A stretch of 22,280 bases of DNA from Pseudomonadota bacterium (GCA_023427545.1 JAEZBF010000028.1:1-22280); one strand, 5' to 3'; shown: positions 1 to 7,720, numbered from the stretch's first letter. Notes: a model not told the origin generated them from the sequence alone. Numbers and translations: made by a program.

Positions 1-29
1 GGGTAGACTGCTAAAAACCGATCGCGCCA

Positions 30-99
30 GGGCGGGACGGAGTAGTCCCACGCCTACCTTGCCGGAACTACCGGCATTTCCGGGACCAAAGTCCCGCCC
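30..99. repeat. Nested inverted repeats downstream of hemH
   Basis: This stretch can fold in two ways. As three hairpins in a row: GGGAC/GTCCC (34-38 with 45-49), TGCCGG/CCGGCA (60-65 with 71-76) and CGGGAC/GTCCCG (81-86 with 91-96). As one long stem: GGGCGGGAC at 30-38 pairs perfectly with GTCCCGCCC at 91-99, GTCCC at 45-49 pairs with GGGAC at 82-86, and the TGCCGG hairpin caps it. The pairings are read directly from the sequence. The role is unknown; it lies beyond the stop of hemH and may belong to a neighbouring transcript outside the window. No gene is seen in 1-176. Confidence 0.5.
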
Positions 100-176
100 G
101 CGCCGCAACAGGCGGCGAACACTGCCAGTGAACCCCGAGCGCTCCAGCGTGTCGGGCGCTTACCCACGCTCCACGC

Positions 177-1196
177 CTAGATCCAGCCGCTCAGTTCCTT
201 GCGGACCAGCGCCTCGATCATCCCCATGCCGAGTTCGCTGTCGTTCAGGCACGGGATGTACGCATACTTCTCGCCGCCCGCGTGTTCGAACTGCTCGCGG
301 CCGGTGATCGAAATCTCCTCGAGGGTTTCGATGCAGTCGGTCGAGAACGCTGGCGCCACGATGGCGATGTTCTTGATCCCATGCTTGGGCAGCGCCTCGA
401 GCGTGTCGGCGGTATAGGGCTTGAGCCACTCGGTCGGCCCGAACCGGCTCTGGAACGTCACCATCAGCTTCTCGCGCGGCCAGCCGAGCTTCTCGGCCAC
501 CAGCCGCGTCGTCTTCTGGCACTGGCAATGGTACGGATCACCCGCCAGCAGGTACTTTTTGGGCATGCCGTGGTAGCTGGTCAGCACGAGCTGCGGCTCG
601 AAATCGAGAGCCGCCACCCCCTCAGCGATGCTCTGCGCCAGCGCCGAGATGTAGAAGTCTTCCTCGAAGTACGCGGGTGCGGTCCGCACCGCCGGCTGCC
701 AGCGCATCGTCTTCAGCGCGTCGAACGCCTTGTCGTTGGCCGTCGCCGTGGTCGTCGCGGAGTACTGCGGATAGAGCGGCACCAGCAGAATCTTCTCGCA
801 GCCCTGCGCCTGCAGGGCTTCGAGCCGCGACTTCGTCGATGGATTGCCGTAACGCATGCCGTAGTCGACGATCGCCGCGTCCCCCAGCCGCGCCTGCAGC
901 TTCTCGGCCTGCCGCCGGGTGATCACCCGCAGCGGACTGTCGTTCTCCACCTTGTCCCAGATGCGTGCATAATTGGCGCCGCTCGCCTGGGGCCGGGTGG
1001 AAAGGATGACGCCCTGCAGGATCGGCTGCCAGATCGCCGGGTGGGTTTCGATCACCCGCCGGTCCGAGAGGAACTCGGAGAGGTAGCGGCGCACCGCGCC
1101 ATAGCTGGTGTTGTCGGGCGTGCCGAGGTTGAGCAGCAGCACGCCGACCTTGCCGGATTTTACGTCAGGATGGCCGGCCGGACGGTGATCCGCCAT
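177..1196 (-). CDS. hemH: Ferrochelatase (protoheme ferro-lyase)
   Basis: The enzyme inserts ferrous iron into protoporphyrin IX, the last step of protoheme synthesis, at the inner face of the cytoplasmic membrane. The 339-residue product has the usual bacterial HemH length. It opens with KVGVLLLNLGTPD, carries the active-site histidine in TSYHGMPKKY and the conserved acidic motif CIETLEEI, with the family segment TFQSRFGPTEWLKPYT between them. I chose the ATG at 1194-1196 because AAGGCGAG precedes it and because the family N-terminus begins a few residues later; the frame stays open far upstream, but that extension lies inside the LysR gene and is not HemH-like. It follows the LysR gene on the same strand after 83 bases, so co-transcription is possible. 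No terminator with a T-run is evident after the stop, only the nested repeats at 30-99. Confidence 0.95.
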   Translation of the reverse strand: MADHRPAGHPDVKSGKVGVLLLNLGTPDNTSYGAVRRYLSEFLSDRRVIETHPAIWQPILQGVILSTRPQASGANYARIWDKVENDSPLRVITRRQAEKLQARLGDAAIVDYGMRYGNPSTKSRLEALQAQGCEKILLVPLYPQYSATTTATANDKAFDALKTMRWQPAVRTAPAYFEEDFYISALAQSIAEGVAALDFEPQLVLTSYHGMPKKYLLAGDPYHCQCQKTTRLVAEKLGWPREKLMVTFQSRFGPTEWLKPYTADTLEALPKHGIKNIAIVAPAFSTDCIETLEEISITGREQFEHAGGEKYAYIPCLNDSELGMGMIEALVRKELSGWI

Positions 1197-1279
1197 GTCT
1201 CGCCTTTTGGAACGGTTCCAGGGTGCGCGACCATAGCCGAGGACGCCTCCAGAGCAAGAGGCGCCATGTCGCGCGTGGC

Positions 1280-2179
1280 TCAGCCCAGGGGATGGTGCTC
1301 GAACCAGTCGACCAGATGATCGATCAGCGCCCGCGCTTTTCCCGCCAGATGCCGCCGGTGCGGGTAGACCGCCTGCAGGCTCTGGCCGTCCGGCATCGCA
1401 TCCGCCATGACCTGCACCAGCTTGCCGGCCGCGATCTGCGGTTCGGCAAGGAACGAGGGCAGCAGCGCATATCCCAAGCCCTCGAGCGCCGCCGCCTGCG
1501 CGGCGACGGGAGAGTTCACCCGCAGCGGCCCGCTGACATGGATCGAGACCAGTTTGCCGTTCTCGACGAACCGCCAGTTCGCCTGGCCCTGGTAGTTCGT
1601 ATCGACGATGCAGGGCAGTGCCCGCACATCGTCGGGCGTCTTCGGCACGCCCAGCCGGTTCACCAGCTCGGGCGCCGCGCAAAGCATGATCCGCAGGTCG
1701 GCGATCTTGCGCGCGATCAGCGAGGAGTCGGCGAGCGTCGTGATCCGCAGCGCGACGTCGATCCCCTCTTCCACCAGGTCGACGAAGCGATCCTCGAGCC
1801 GCAGGTCGACGCTCACGGCAGGATAGCTCGCCATGAAGCTCATGATCGCCGGCAGCAGCGTCGTCTCGCCGAAATTGCGCGCCGCCGAGACCCGCAGCAT
1901 CCCTCGCGGCTCAGCCGTCTGGTCCGAGATCGTCGCGTCCAGATCGTCGAGCTGGGTGAGGATCTGGCTCACCTCGCGGTAGTACGACTCCCCGGCTTCG
2001 GTCAGGCTGAGCTTCCGCGTGGTCCGGTTCATCAGCCGCACGCCCAGATGGTCCTCGAGATCGGTGACGTATTTGCTCAGCAGCGCCTTGGAGCGGCCGT
2101 ACTGCCGCGCTGCGGCGGAGAACCCGCCGGCGTCGAAGACCTGGACGAAGGCCCGGATGCGGGCGAGGTCCTGCGTCAC
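1280..2179 (-). CDS. LysR-family transcriptional regulator
   Basis: A 299-residue protein of the usual LysR length. Residues 1-60 form the winged helix-turn-helix (FVQVFDAGGFSAAARQYGRS, then LEDHLGVRLMNRTTRKLSLTEAG), followed by a linker helix and a substrate-binding domain from about residue 90 (GMLRVSAARNFGETTLLPAI). It belongs to the large CrgA/AaeR-like branch with NRTTR and a periplasmic-binding-protein-like effector domain; the effector cannot be read from sequence. The start is GTG at 2177-2179 with an AAGGGG ribosome site seven bases upstream. LysR proteins often control a divergent gene; the only divergent candidate here is the 28-codon ORF at 2406. A short dyad at 2222-2235 may be its own binding site. 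It lies upstream of hemH on the same strand, but a link to heme control is only a guess. Confidence 0.93.
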   Translation of the reverse strand: MTQDLARIRAFVQVFDAGGFSAAARQYGRSKALLSKYVTDLEDHLGVRLMNRTTRKLSLTEAGESYYREVSQILTQLDDLDATISDQTAEPRGMLRVSAARNFGETTLLPAIMSFMASYPAVSVDLRLEDRFVDLVEEGIDVALRITTLADSSLIARKIADLRIMLCAAPELVNRLGVPKTPDDVRALPCIVDTNYQGQANWRFVENGKLVSIHVSGPLRVNSPVAAQAAALEGLGYALLPSFLAEPQIAAGKLVQVMADAMPDGQSLQAVYPHRRHLAGKARALIDHLVDWFEHHPLG

Positions 2180-2221
2180 GTCACCCCTTCGGGCTGGATG
2201 GCAAAGCTTGTCGGCATGTGT

Positions 2222-2235
2222 CGCCTAATCAGGCG
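2222..2235. promoter_or_regulatory. Short dyad upstream of the LysR gene
   Basis: CGCCT at 2222-2226 and AGGCG at 2231-2235 form a perfect 5-bp dyad around AATC, about 43-56 bases upstream of the GTG start of the LysR gene. LysR proteins usually bind short dyads at this distance from their own promoter, so it could be an autoregulatory site. Five-base arms are common by chance in GC-rich DNA, so this is only a candidate. Confidence 0.25.
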
Positions 2236-2405
2236 GGTATGGAGCCCTAACCCATCCCTCCGCCTCAAACAATGTGTGCAGAATTGGGCGCCGACCGGAA
2301 CCCGGAGTCAGGGTGTCGAGTTATTTCTCCGACGAACGCGCTCGAGGGCAGCGTGGCGCGGATCGTCATCATCGTCAGACCAATATTTAGGAAGGGGTGC
2401 GCATC

Positions 2406-2492
2406 ATGCTACGCGCCGTAACACTGTCCGTGCTCTATTTTGCTTCGATCGGCGTCATGATGGCTGCCTATGGCCTGGTGCCGCAGGGCTAG
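2406..2492 (+). CDS. Putative 28-residue single-span membrane peptide
   Basis: ATG at 2406 opens a 28-codon frame ending in TAG at 2490-2492. The peptide begins MLRAVTLSVLYFAS and continues with hydrophobic and small residues to a short polar end (VPQG), so nearly all of it could be one membrane helix with a positive N-terminus (Arg3). AGGAAGGGG lies 9-17 bases upstream of ATG, a good ribosome site. Its stop shares the CTAG tetranucleotide with the modB stop, the same geometry as two other convergent pairs in this window. I recognise no family. Size, hydrophobicity and ribosome site favour a real small membrane protein; its shortness makes chance possible. Confidence 0.5.
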   Translation: MLRAVTLSVLYFASIGVMMAAYGLVPQG

Positions 2493-3169
2493 TCGCGCAA
2501 TGGCGGCGTCGTGCGGCGGTCGAGGATCATCGTGATCGCGATGGCCACGAACGCGAACGCCACCATCGCGAACGCGATGACGTGCGCCTCGCCCCATTGC
2601 AGGCGTTCGACCAGATCGTAGATGGCAACCGAGAGCACCCGGGTTTGACCCGGGATGTTCCCTCCGATCATCAGGACCACCCCGAACTCCCCGATCGTGT
2701 GCGCAAAGCCAAGGACCGCCCCGCTGAGATAGCCGGTGCGGGCCAGCGGCAGGGCAACCCGAAAGAACGTCTGCCACACCCCGGCCCCGAGGGACGCCGC
2801 CGCTTCGAGCGGCTCCTCCCCGATGGCTTCGAAGGCGTTGCGGATCGGGGTGACGACGAACGGCAGGGAATAGACCACCGAGCCGATCACCAGCCCGGCG
2901 AAGGTGAAGGCGAGCGTACGCGCTCCCCAGAGCCCCGCCAGCCAGCCGCCCGGCCCATCGGGTCCGAGCGCGATCAGCAGGTAGAACCCGAGCACCGTCG
3001 GTGGCAGCACGAGCGGCAGCGCCACCACTGCAGCCACGGCCTCCTTGCCGCGCGCCCGCGAGCGGGCCAGCCACCAGGCCAGCGGCGTCCCGAGGACCAG
3101 CAGGATCAGCGTCGACCCCGCCGCGAGCTCGAGGGTCAGGATGGCGGCCTGGGCGATTTCGGCGCTCAC
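2489..3169 (-). CDS. modB: Molybdate ABC transporter permease ModB
   Basis: The membrane subunit of the ModABC molybdate importer. The 226-residue length is normal. It has about five hydrophobic spans and the ABC permease coupling loop EPLEAAASLGAGVWQTFFRV (about residues 120-140), which docks on the ATPase. ALPLVLPPTVLGFYLL and HTIGEFGVVLMIGGNIPGQT are typical of ModB. Translation starts at GTG 3167-3169, overlapping the modA TGA as GTGA, so the two are translationally coupled. The stop overlaps the 28-codon ORF on the other strand at CTAG. The expected ATPase gene modC does not follow and is not elsewhere in the window, so the subunit must come from another locus or another transporter. Confidence 0.93.
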   Translation of the reverse strand: MSAEIAQAAILTLELAAGSTLILLVLGTPLAWWLARSRARGKEAVAAVVALPLVLPPTVLGFYLLIALGPDGPGGWLAGLWGARTLAFTFAGLVIGSVVYSLPFVVTPIRNAFEAIGEEPLEAAASLGAGVWQTFFRVALPLARTGYLSGAVLGFAHTIGEFGVVLMIGGNIPGQTRVLSVAIYDLVERLQWGEAHVIAFAMVAFAFVAIAITMILDRRTTPPLRD

Positions 3170-3936
3170 TCGCGCTCCGTGTCGTATCCGTATCGAGCGA
3201 TGATCGCCCTGCCCTCCGCACTACGCAGGAACTCGAGGAAGTCCCGCGCCGTGGCGTTGCCGGCGCCGGTCTTGAGCAGCACCGCATCCTGGATGATCGG
3301 AGGATAGAGCTCCTGCGGCACCATCCACCGGCTGCCGTCCGTCCGGCCGATCACCTCGCTCAGCGCAACGAACCCCAGTTCGGCGTTGCCGCTGTCGACG
3401 AATTGCAGCGCCTGCGCGATGCTCTGCCCCGTCACCAGCTTGGGCGCAACCTGCTCGGTCAGCCCCAGTCCCTCGGTCACCGCGATTGCCGCCGCGCCAT
3501 AAGGCGCGCTCGCCGGATCGGCTATGGCGAGGTGCTGGAACCGCCCCTCCCGCAGCGCCGCTTCCCCGTCGCCGACGTCGACACTTGGCGAGAACAGCAC
3601 CAGCTTGCCGATGGCATAGGTGAACACGGTGCCCTCCACCCCGTACCCGTTATCCACGCTCTGCAACGGGCGCTTATTATCGGCCGCCAGGAAGACGTCG
3701 TAGGGAGCGCCCTGTGTGATCTGTGCGTAGAGGGCACCGGTAGCGCCTGCGCTGACGACCACCTCGTTTCCGGTTTTTCTCTCGAACGCCGCGGCGAGCT
3801 CTTCCGCCACCGCCGAGAAATTCGCGGCAACGGCAACGTGGACCTGTCCGGCACACGCGGGCGCCGCCGCAAAGAGCAGGAGGGCGAGCAGCGCGACCCG
3901 CAGGTGGAAGACCCCCCGTGCTCCCCCGCGGCTCAC
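3166..3936 (-). CDS. modA: Molybdate-binding periplasmic protein ModA
   Basis: The solute-binding protein that captures molybdate (or tungstate) in the periplasm and delivers it to ModB. The product has 256 residues. A signal peptide is clear (LRVALLALLLFAAAPACAG, cut near residue 29). The mature part begins VHVAVAANFSAVAEELAAAF and contains the ModA segments SAGATGALYAQITQGAPYDV and FLAADNKRP, then IADPASAPYGAAA and a C-terminal FLRSAEGRAIIARYGYD. The start is GTG at 3934-3936, three bases after the eda stop, so it is translated as part of the kinase-eda operon rather than from its own molybdate-controlled promoter. I see no ModE gene. Placement of a molybdate receptor behind sugar catabolism genes is unusual. 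Confidence 0.93.
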   Translation of the reverse strand: MSRGGARGVFHLRVALLALLLFAAAPACAGQVHVAVAANFSAVAEELAAAFERKTGNEVVVSAGATGALYAQITQGAPYDVFLAADNKRPLQSVDNGYGVEGTVFTYAIGKLVLFSPSVDVGDGEAALREGRFQHLAIADPASAPYGAAAIAVTEGLGLTEQVAPKLVTGQSIAQALQFVDSGNAELGFVALSEVIGRTDGSRWMVPQELYPPIIQDAVLLKTGAGNATARDFLEFLRSAEGRAIIARYGYDTERE

Positions 3937-3939
3937 GGC

Positions 3940-4578
3940 TCAGGCCGGCTTGAGAGCCGCAGCCTCGCGCGCGAGCGCCTCGATGCGCTTGTAGTCTTTG
4001 GCGGCGAGCGCATCTTGCGGCATGACCCATGAGCCGCCGACGCAGACCACGTTGGGCAGCGAGAGGTAGCTCTTGGCATTGGCGACGGTGATGCCGCCGG
4101 TCGGGCAGAACATGATGTCGGGCAGCGGCGAGGCGAACGCCTTCAGCACCGGCGCCCCGCCCATCGCCTCGGCCGGGAAGAACTTGAGGAACGAGTACCC
4201 CCGCTCCGCCGCCGTCATCGCCTCGGTCGGCGTGCCGACACCGGGCAGCAGCGGAACATCGTACTCCTCGGCGGCCTCGAGCAGCCGCGGCGGCGCACCC
4301 GGCGAGACCATGAACCTGCACCCCGCATCAACCGAGTGCTCCATCTGCAGCGGGCTGCGCACCGTTCCCGAGCCGACGACCGCGCCTTCGACCTTCGCCA
4401 TCTCGGCAACGATCCGCAGCGCATTCGGCGTCCGCAGCGTTACCTCGAGCACCGGCAGTCCGCCGGCGCCCAGCGCCTCGGCGAGCGGACGCGCCGCATC
4501 GACGTCGTCGAGCACGATCACCGGGATCACCGGCGCGAGCGTCATGATGGTGCGGAGAGCGGCAGCGTCTTGCGACAT
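3940..4578 (-). CDS. eda: KDPG aldolase (2-dehydro-3-deoxy-phosphogluconate aldolase)
   Basis: This class I aldolase cleaves 2-keto-3-deoxy-6-phosphogluconate to pyruvate and glyceraldehyde 3-phosphate, the final step of the Entner-Doudoroff route; some homologues also act on 4-hydroxy-2-oxoglutarate. The 212-residue product shows the catalytic glutamate in LPVLEVTLRTPNAL, then VVGSGTV, FMVSPGAPPRLL, LLPGVGTPTEAM and the Schiff-base lysine in FLKFFPAEAMGG, with the phosphate-binding CPTGGI near the C-terminus. ATG at 4576-4578 has GAGG seven bases upstream. It follows the sugar kinase by 30 bases and precedes modA by three bases. With the kinase it suggests sugar or sugar-acid catabolism; edd and zwf are not in the window. 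Confidence 0.95.
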   Translation of the reverse strand: MSQDAAALRTIMTLAPVIPVIVLDDVDAARPLAEALGAGGLPVLEVTLRTPNALRIVAEMAKVEGAVVGSGTVRSPLQMEHSVDAGCRFMVSPGAPPRLLEAAEEYDVPLLPGVGTPTEAMTAAERGYSFLKFFPAEAMGGAPVLKAFASPLPDIMFCPTGGITVANAKSYLSLPNVVCVGGSWVMPQDALAAKDYKRIEALAREAAALKPA

Positions 4579-4608
4579 GGCGGAACCTCGGATGAGCCTG
4601 GCAGAGGG

Positions 4609-5601
4609 TTAGGAGCTTGCCGCCCGATCATCAACCCCTTCGGGCTGCACCAACGCCGCGTCCACCTCCTCCCGCGTCGGGGGATTGGCGCCGATGCGGC
4701 TGCAGGTGATCCCCGCCGCGACAGACCCGAACCGGAGCATTTCCGAAAGTGCGTCGTGATCCAACTCGCCCAAACGATCGACGGCCAGCGCGCCCCGGTC
4801 GGAAAGCCAGGTGATGATCCCCGCCATCAGCGTATCCCCTGCCCCGACCGTATCGGCACCCGCCTCCGGCTCGGGCAGCTTGTAGATGCCCGCCCGCCCG
4901 ATGCCGGTCCGCGTAATCGCAAGCGACCCTCGTTCCGCCAGCGTGACCACGACCATCCGGCACTGACCCCGTTCCAGCAGCTGCCGCGCCACAGCCTCTT
5001 CGTCGCCACCGCCGTAGAGGTACTGCAGGTCCTCGTGCGAGAGCTTGATCAGGTGTGCCCGGTCGAGGAACCGCTCGAGCCGCGCGACATAGGACTGCCG
5101 GTCCTGAATGGCGAGCGGGCGTACGTTGGGGTCTATCGAGATTACCGCCCCGCGCTTGATCGCCTCGTCCACCACCGGCTCCCACACGGCGGCGTCCTCC
5201 GCCAGCAGCGGAATGAACCCCCCGATCTGGTAGAGCGACATCTTGAACGGCAAGGCAGCGAGCAGCCCGTCCAATGTGAATGCGCGATCGGCCTCGCGAT
5301 AGAACACGTACTTGGCCTTCCGCGCCGCATCGAGCGTGACCATAGCGAGCGTGGTGGGCGCCTCCACCCTCTTGTGCAGCAAGATCTGCACGCCATCGGC
5401 GTTGAGCTTGCCGAGCAGCACGTCGCCGAACCGGTCCGACGAGATCGGGCAGAGGAACCCCGTCTCCCCTCCGAGCCGTGCCAGCGCGATCGCGCAGTTG
5501 AATGGCGACCCGCCGGCAATGGCGGTGAGCTGGATCTGGCGGCCCGGCGGCTGCGGTTCGTGGAACACGTCCATCAGGCTCTCACCGCTCACGACGAACA
5601 T
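4609..5601 (-). CDS. PfkB-family sugar kinase, fructokinase-like
   Basis: A cytoplasmic ribokinase-fold kinase of 330 residues. It starts FVVSGESLMDVF, has the substrate-binding GGSPFNCAIALARLGG, the SIDPNVRP segment and the C-terminal PfkB signature GADTVGAGDT with the catalytic aspartate. SRIGANPP near the C-terminus and GGSPFN are typical of bacterial fructokinases of the rhizobial Frk type, so fructose to fructose 6-phosphate is my first choice. Because the next gene is eda, 2-keto-3-deoxygluconate kinase is the main alternative, although the sequence does not look like E. coli KdgK. ATG at 5599-5601 has GGAG just upstream. It heads the kinase-eda-modA-modB operon and is divergent from the TRAP permease genes, with a 134-base shared control region holding a strong stem-loop. 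Confidence 0.88.
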   Translation of the reverse strand: MFVVSGESLMDVFHEPQPPGRQIQLTAIAGGSPFNCAIALARLGGETGFLCPISSDRFGDVLLGKLNADGVQILLHKRVEAPTTLAMVTLDAARKAKYVFYREADRAFTLDGLLAALPFKMSLYQIGGFIPLLAEDAAVWEPVVDEAIKRGAVISIDPNVRPLAIQDRQSYVARLERFLDRAHLIKLSHEDLQYLYGGGDEEAVARQLLERGQCRMVVVTLAERGSLAITRTGIGRAGIYKLPEPEAGADTVGAGDTLMAGIITWLSDRGALAVDRLGELDHDALSEMLRFGSVAAGITCSRIGANPPTREEVDAALVQPEGVDDRAASS

Positions 5602-5666
5602 ATTATCTCCACTCCCACCTCGCCCGTGAGAAGCTCTAGCCCAACCGGGCTGTGGGGCAAAGCGGA

Positions 5667-5706
5667 CCCCCGGAACGTCAGCTATTGCCCGGGCTGGTTC
5701 CGGGGG
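5667..5706. promoter_or_regulatory. Strong stem-loop in the kinase/TRAP divergent control region
   Basis: CCCCCGGAAC at 5667-5676 pairs perfectly with GTTCCGGGGG at 5697-5706. Inside it CAGC (5679-5682) pairs with GCTG (5693-5696), leaving a loop of ten bases. It ends 29 bases before the dctQ ATG, so if transcription starts upstream it would sit in the dctQ leader. No T-run follows, so it is not a typical terminator. A second small dyad, TAACG/CGTTA at 5708-5720, lies next to it, just before the ribosome site. A protein-binding operator or an RNA leader element are both possible. Confidence 0.5.
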
Positions 5707-5735
5707 CTAACGGTTCGTTAAGGGGAGGGAACGAC

Positions 5736-6302
5736 ATGTCCGCATTGGCCGCGTTCGTGCGCGTGATCAGCGCCATCAATCGCGTTGTGGGCGAAGTGCT
5801 CGCCTGGCTGGCGCTCGGCATCGTGCTGGTCTGCTTCACCGTGGTGGTCCAGCGCTACCTCTTCCACTACAGCCTCCTCGCCCTTCAGGACCTCTACGTC
5901 TGGCTGAGCGGAGCGATGTTCACGGGAGTGGCCGGATACGCCCTCCTCCGCGACGACCACGTGCGCGTCGACATCCTCTACCGTCCCGCTTCCATCCGCT
6001 GGAAGGCTACGGCAGACCTCATTGGCGTCTTCCTGTTCCTCATTCCCTTCATGGTGGTCGTCTTCGTTTACGCCCTCCCCTACGTCCAGCGCTCATGGCG
6101 CATCTGGGAGGGCTCCGCAAACGTCGGCGGCATGCCGGGACTCTTCGTGCTCAAAACCTTCATCCTCGGCTTCTGCGTCCTTGTCGGGCTGCAGGGCCTC
6201 GCCATTGCGGCACGGTCGATCCTCGTCCTCGCCGGCCGTGAGGAGGACTTACCCGAACGCCTTCGTTATTCCCGCCACACCGAGACGGAGGCAGTGCTGT
6301 GA
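5736..6302 (+). CDS. dctQ: TRAP transporter small permease (DctQ)
   Basis: The small membrane subunit of a tripartite ATP-independent periplasmic transporter, 188 residues from ATG 5736. Four hydrophobic spans are visible, beginning at VLAWLALGIVLVCFTVVVQR, with the DctQ-type DLYVWLSGAMFTGVAGYALLRDDHVRVDI stretch in the middle. I chose 5736 rather than an in-frame start 28 codons upstream because AGGGGAGGG precedes 5736 at correct distance and the upstream extension runs through the 5667-5706 stem-loop. The stop overlaps the dctM start as GTGA. The transported substrate cannot be read from this subunit; the nearby TakP-like binding protein suggests an organic or keto acid. Confidence 0.93.
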   Translation: MSALAAFVRVISAINRVVGEVLAWLALGIVLVCFTVVVQRYLFHYSLLALQDLYVWLSGAMFTGVAGYALLRDDHVRVDILYRPASIRWKATADLIGVFLFLIPFMVVVFVYALPYVQRSWRIWEGSANVGGMPGLFVLKTFILGFCVLVGLQGLAIAARSILVLAGREEDLPERLRYSRHTETEAVL

Positions 6303-7690
6303 GCGCAACTCTCCTCGGCGAGATCATGTCGGCGACGATGTTCATCGGCGTTATCTTCGTGCTGCTCCTTGGGTTTCCGGTCGCTTTCAGCCTCGCCGGC
6401 ACCGCGCTGATCTTCGGTCTCGCAGGCCTGATGCTGCACGTCTTCGACCCCAGCAATTTCGGCTCGCTCGCCAACCGCTACCTCGGCACCATGACGAACG
6501 AGGTGCTGGTCGCCGTTCCGCTGTTCATCTTCATGGGCGTGATGCTCGAACGGTCGGGCATTGCCGAAGCCCTGCTCCTGACCATGGGCAAGCTCTTCGG
6601 CAACCTGCGCGGCGGTTTAGGCATCTCTGTTGTCCTCGTCGGCGCCTTGCTCGCCGCCTCGACCGGTGTCGTGGGGGCGACGGTCGTGACCATGGGACTG
6701 ATCTCGCTGCCCGCGATGCTGCGCTCCGGTTACGACCCTAAGCTTGCCTCAGGCGTCATCTGCGCCTCGGGAACGCTCGGCCAGATCATCCCGCCGTCGA
6801 CGGTGCTGATCTTCATGGGCGACATGCTGTCGGGCATCAATGCCCAGGTGCAGATGGCGAAAGGCAATTTCGCACCAGAGCCCGTCTCGGTGGGCGCGCT
6901 TTTCGCCGGTGCGTTCATCCCCGGCTTCGTACTCGTGGTGCTCTACATCCTCTGGATGGTGTTCAAAGCCGTCACCGATCCCAAGTCGTGCCCGGCGACC
7001 CCTGTGCCTGAGGCCGAGAAGAAAGGCCTTTTTCGCGAGATCATGGTGGCGCTGGTCCCCGCACTCGCGCTCATCGTCGCGGTGCTCGGCTCGATCCTTG
7101 GTGGCATCGCGACTCCTACCGAGGCCGCGTCGGTGGGCTCAGTCGGCGCCATCCTGCTGGCGCTGGCCAAGCGCCGCTTCAACCTGAGCATCCTGCATCA
7201 GGTCGTGGTTTCGACCGCCACCATCACCTCGATGGTCTTCATCATCCTGTTCGGCGCAGCGGTTTTCTCGATCGTCTTCCGCCTCATGGGCGGCGACAAT
7301 CTCGTCCATCAGGCGCTGAGCAACATGCCGGGCGGCGCGATCGGCGCTACCGTCATCGTCATGTTCATCATGTTCCTGCTCGGCTTCATCCTCGACACTT
7401 TCGAGATCATCTTCATCGTGATCCCGATCACCGCCCCGGTGCTGCTGACGCTCGGTGTCGATCCGGTCTGGCTCGGTGTTGCCGTGGGCGTGAACCTGCA
7501 GACCAGCTTCCTGACGCCGCCCTTCGGCTTCTCGCTCTTCTACCTGCGCGGGGTCGCCCCGCCCAAGGTGACCACTGGAATGATCTACAAGGGCGTAATT
7601 CCCTTCGTTGGCCTGCAGGTGGTTGGGCTTGCCGTGCTGTTCTTCTTCCCCAGCTTCGCGACCTGGCTGCCGACCGTCCTCTACCACTGA
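6299..7690 (+). CDS. dctM: TRAP transporter large permease (DctM)
   Basis: The large subunit that carries the substrate across the inner membrane using an ion gradient, 463 residues with about a dozen hydrophobic segments. Family segments include LVAVPLFIFMGVMLERSGIA, STGVVGATVVTMGLISLPAM, CASGTLGQIIPPS and, near the C-terminus, VNLQTSFLTPPFGFSLFYLR. The start is GTG at 6299-6301, overlapping the dctQ TGA, so the pair is translationally coupled; a possible second start is ATG 6326. A hydrophilic cytoplasmic insertion lies around residues 225-245. The length fits the group found with TakP-like or mannitol/chloroaromatic-annotated binding proteins. A bidirectional terminator follows about 30 bases after the stop. 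Confidence 0.95.
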   Translation: MSATLLGEIMSATMFIGVIFVLLLGFPVAFSLAGTALIFGLAGLMLHVFDPSNFGSLANRYLGTMTNEVLVAVPLFIFMGVMLERSGIAEALLLTMGKLFGNLRGGLGISVVLVGALLAASTGVVGATVVTMGLISLPAMLRSGYDPKLASGVICASGTLGQIIPPSTVLIFMGDMLSGINAQVQMAKGNFAPEPVSVGALFAGAFIPGFVLVVLYILWMVFKAVTDPKSCPATPVPEAEKKGLFREIMVALVPALALIVAVLGSILGGIATPTEAASVGSVGAILLALAKRRFNLSILHQVVVSTATITSMVFIILFGAAVFSIVFRLMGGDNLVHQALSNMPGGAIGATVIVMFIMFLLGFILDTFEIIFIVIPITAPVLLTLGVDPVWLGVAVGVNLQTSFLTPPFGFSLFYLRGVAPPKVTTGMIYKGVIPFVGLQVVGLAVLFFFPSFATWLPTVLYH

Positions 7691-7720
7691 TCCCGCGTCG
7701 AACCCTGGTGGTGCAAAAGA

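Noticed and set aside
282..1319. Long plus-strand open frame opposite hemH
   Set aside because: It is Arg/Leu/His-rich antisense translation of a clear hemH gene, a common shadow in GC-rich DNA.
1197..1682. A long in-frame upstream extension of hemH on the minus strand
   Set aside because: It lies inside the LysR gene in another frame, its sequence is not HemH-like, and a good start with ribosome site is at 1196.
1223..3307. A 694-codon plus-strand open frame spanning the LysR gene and modB
   Set aside because: It covers two well-supported genes on the other strand, is low-complexity with many Arg, Gln and Asp residues, and resembles no protein.
4336..5721. A 461-codon plus-strand frame opposite eda and the kinase
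   Set aside because: It is an antisense shadow of two strong genes, His/Arg-rich, with no motif.
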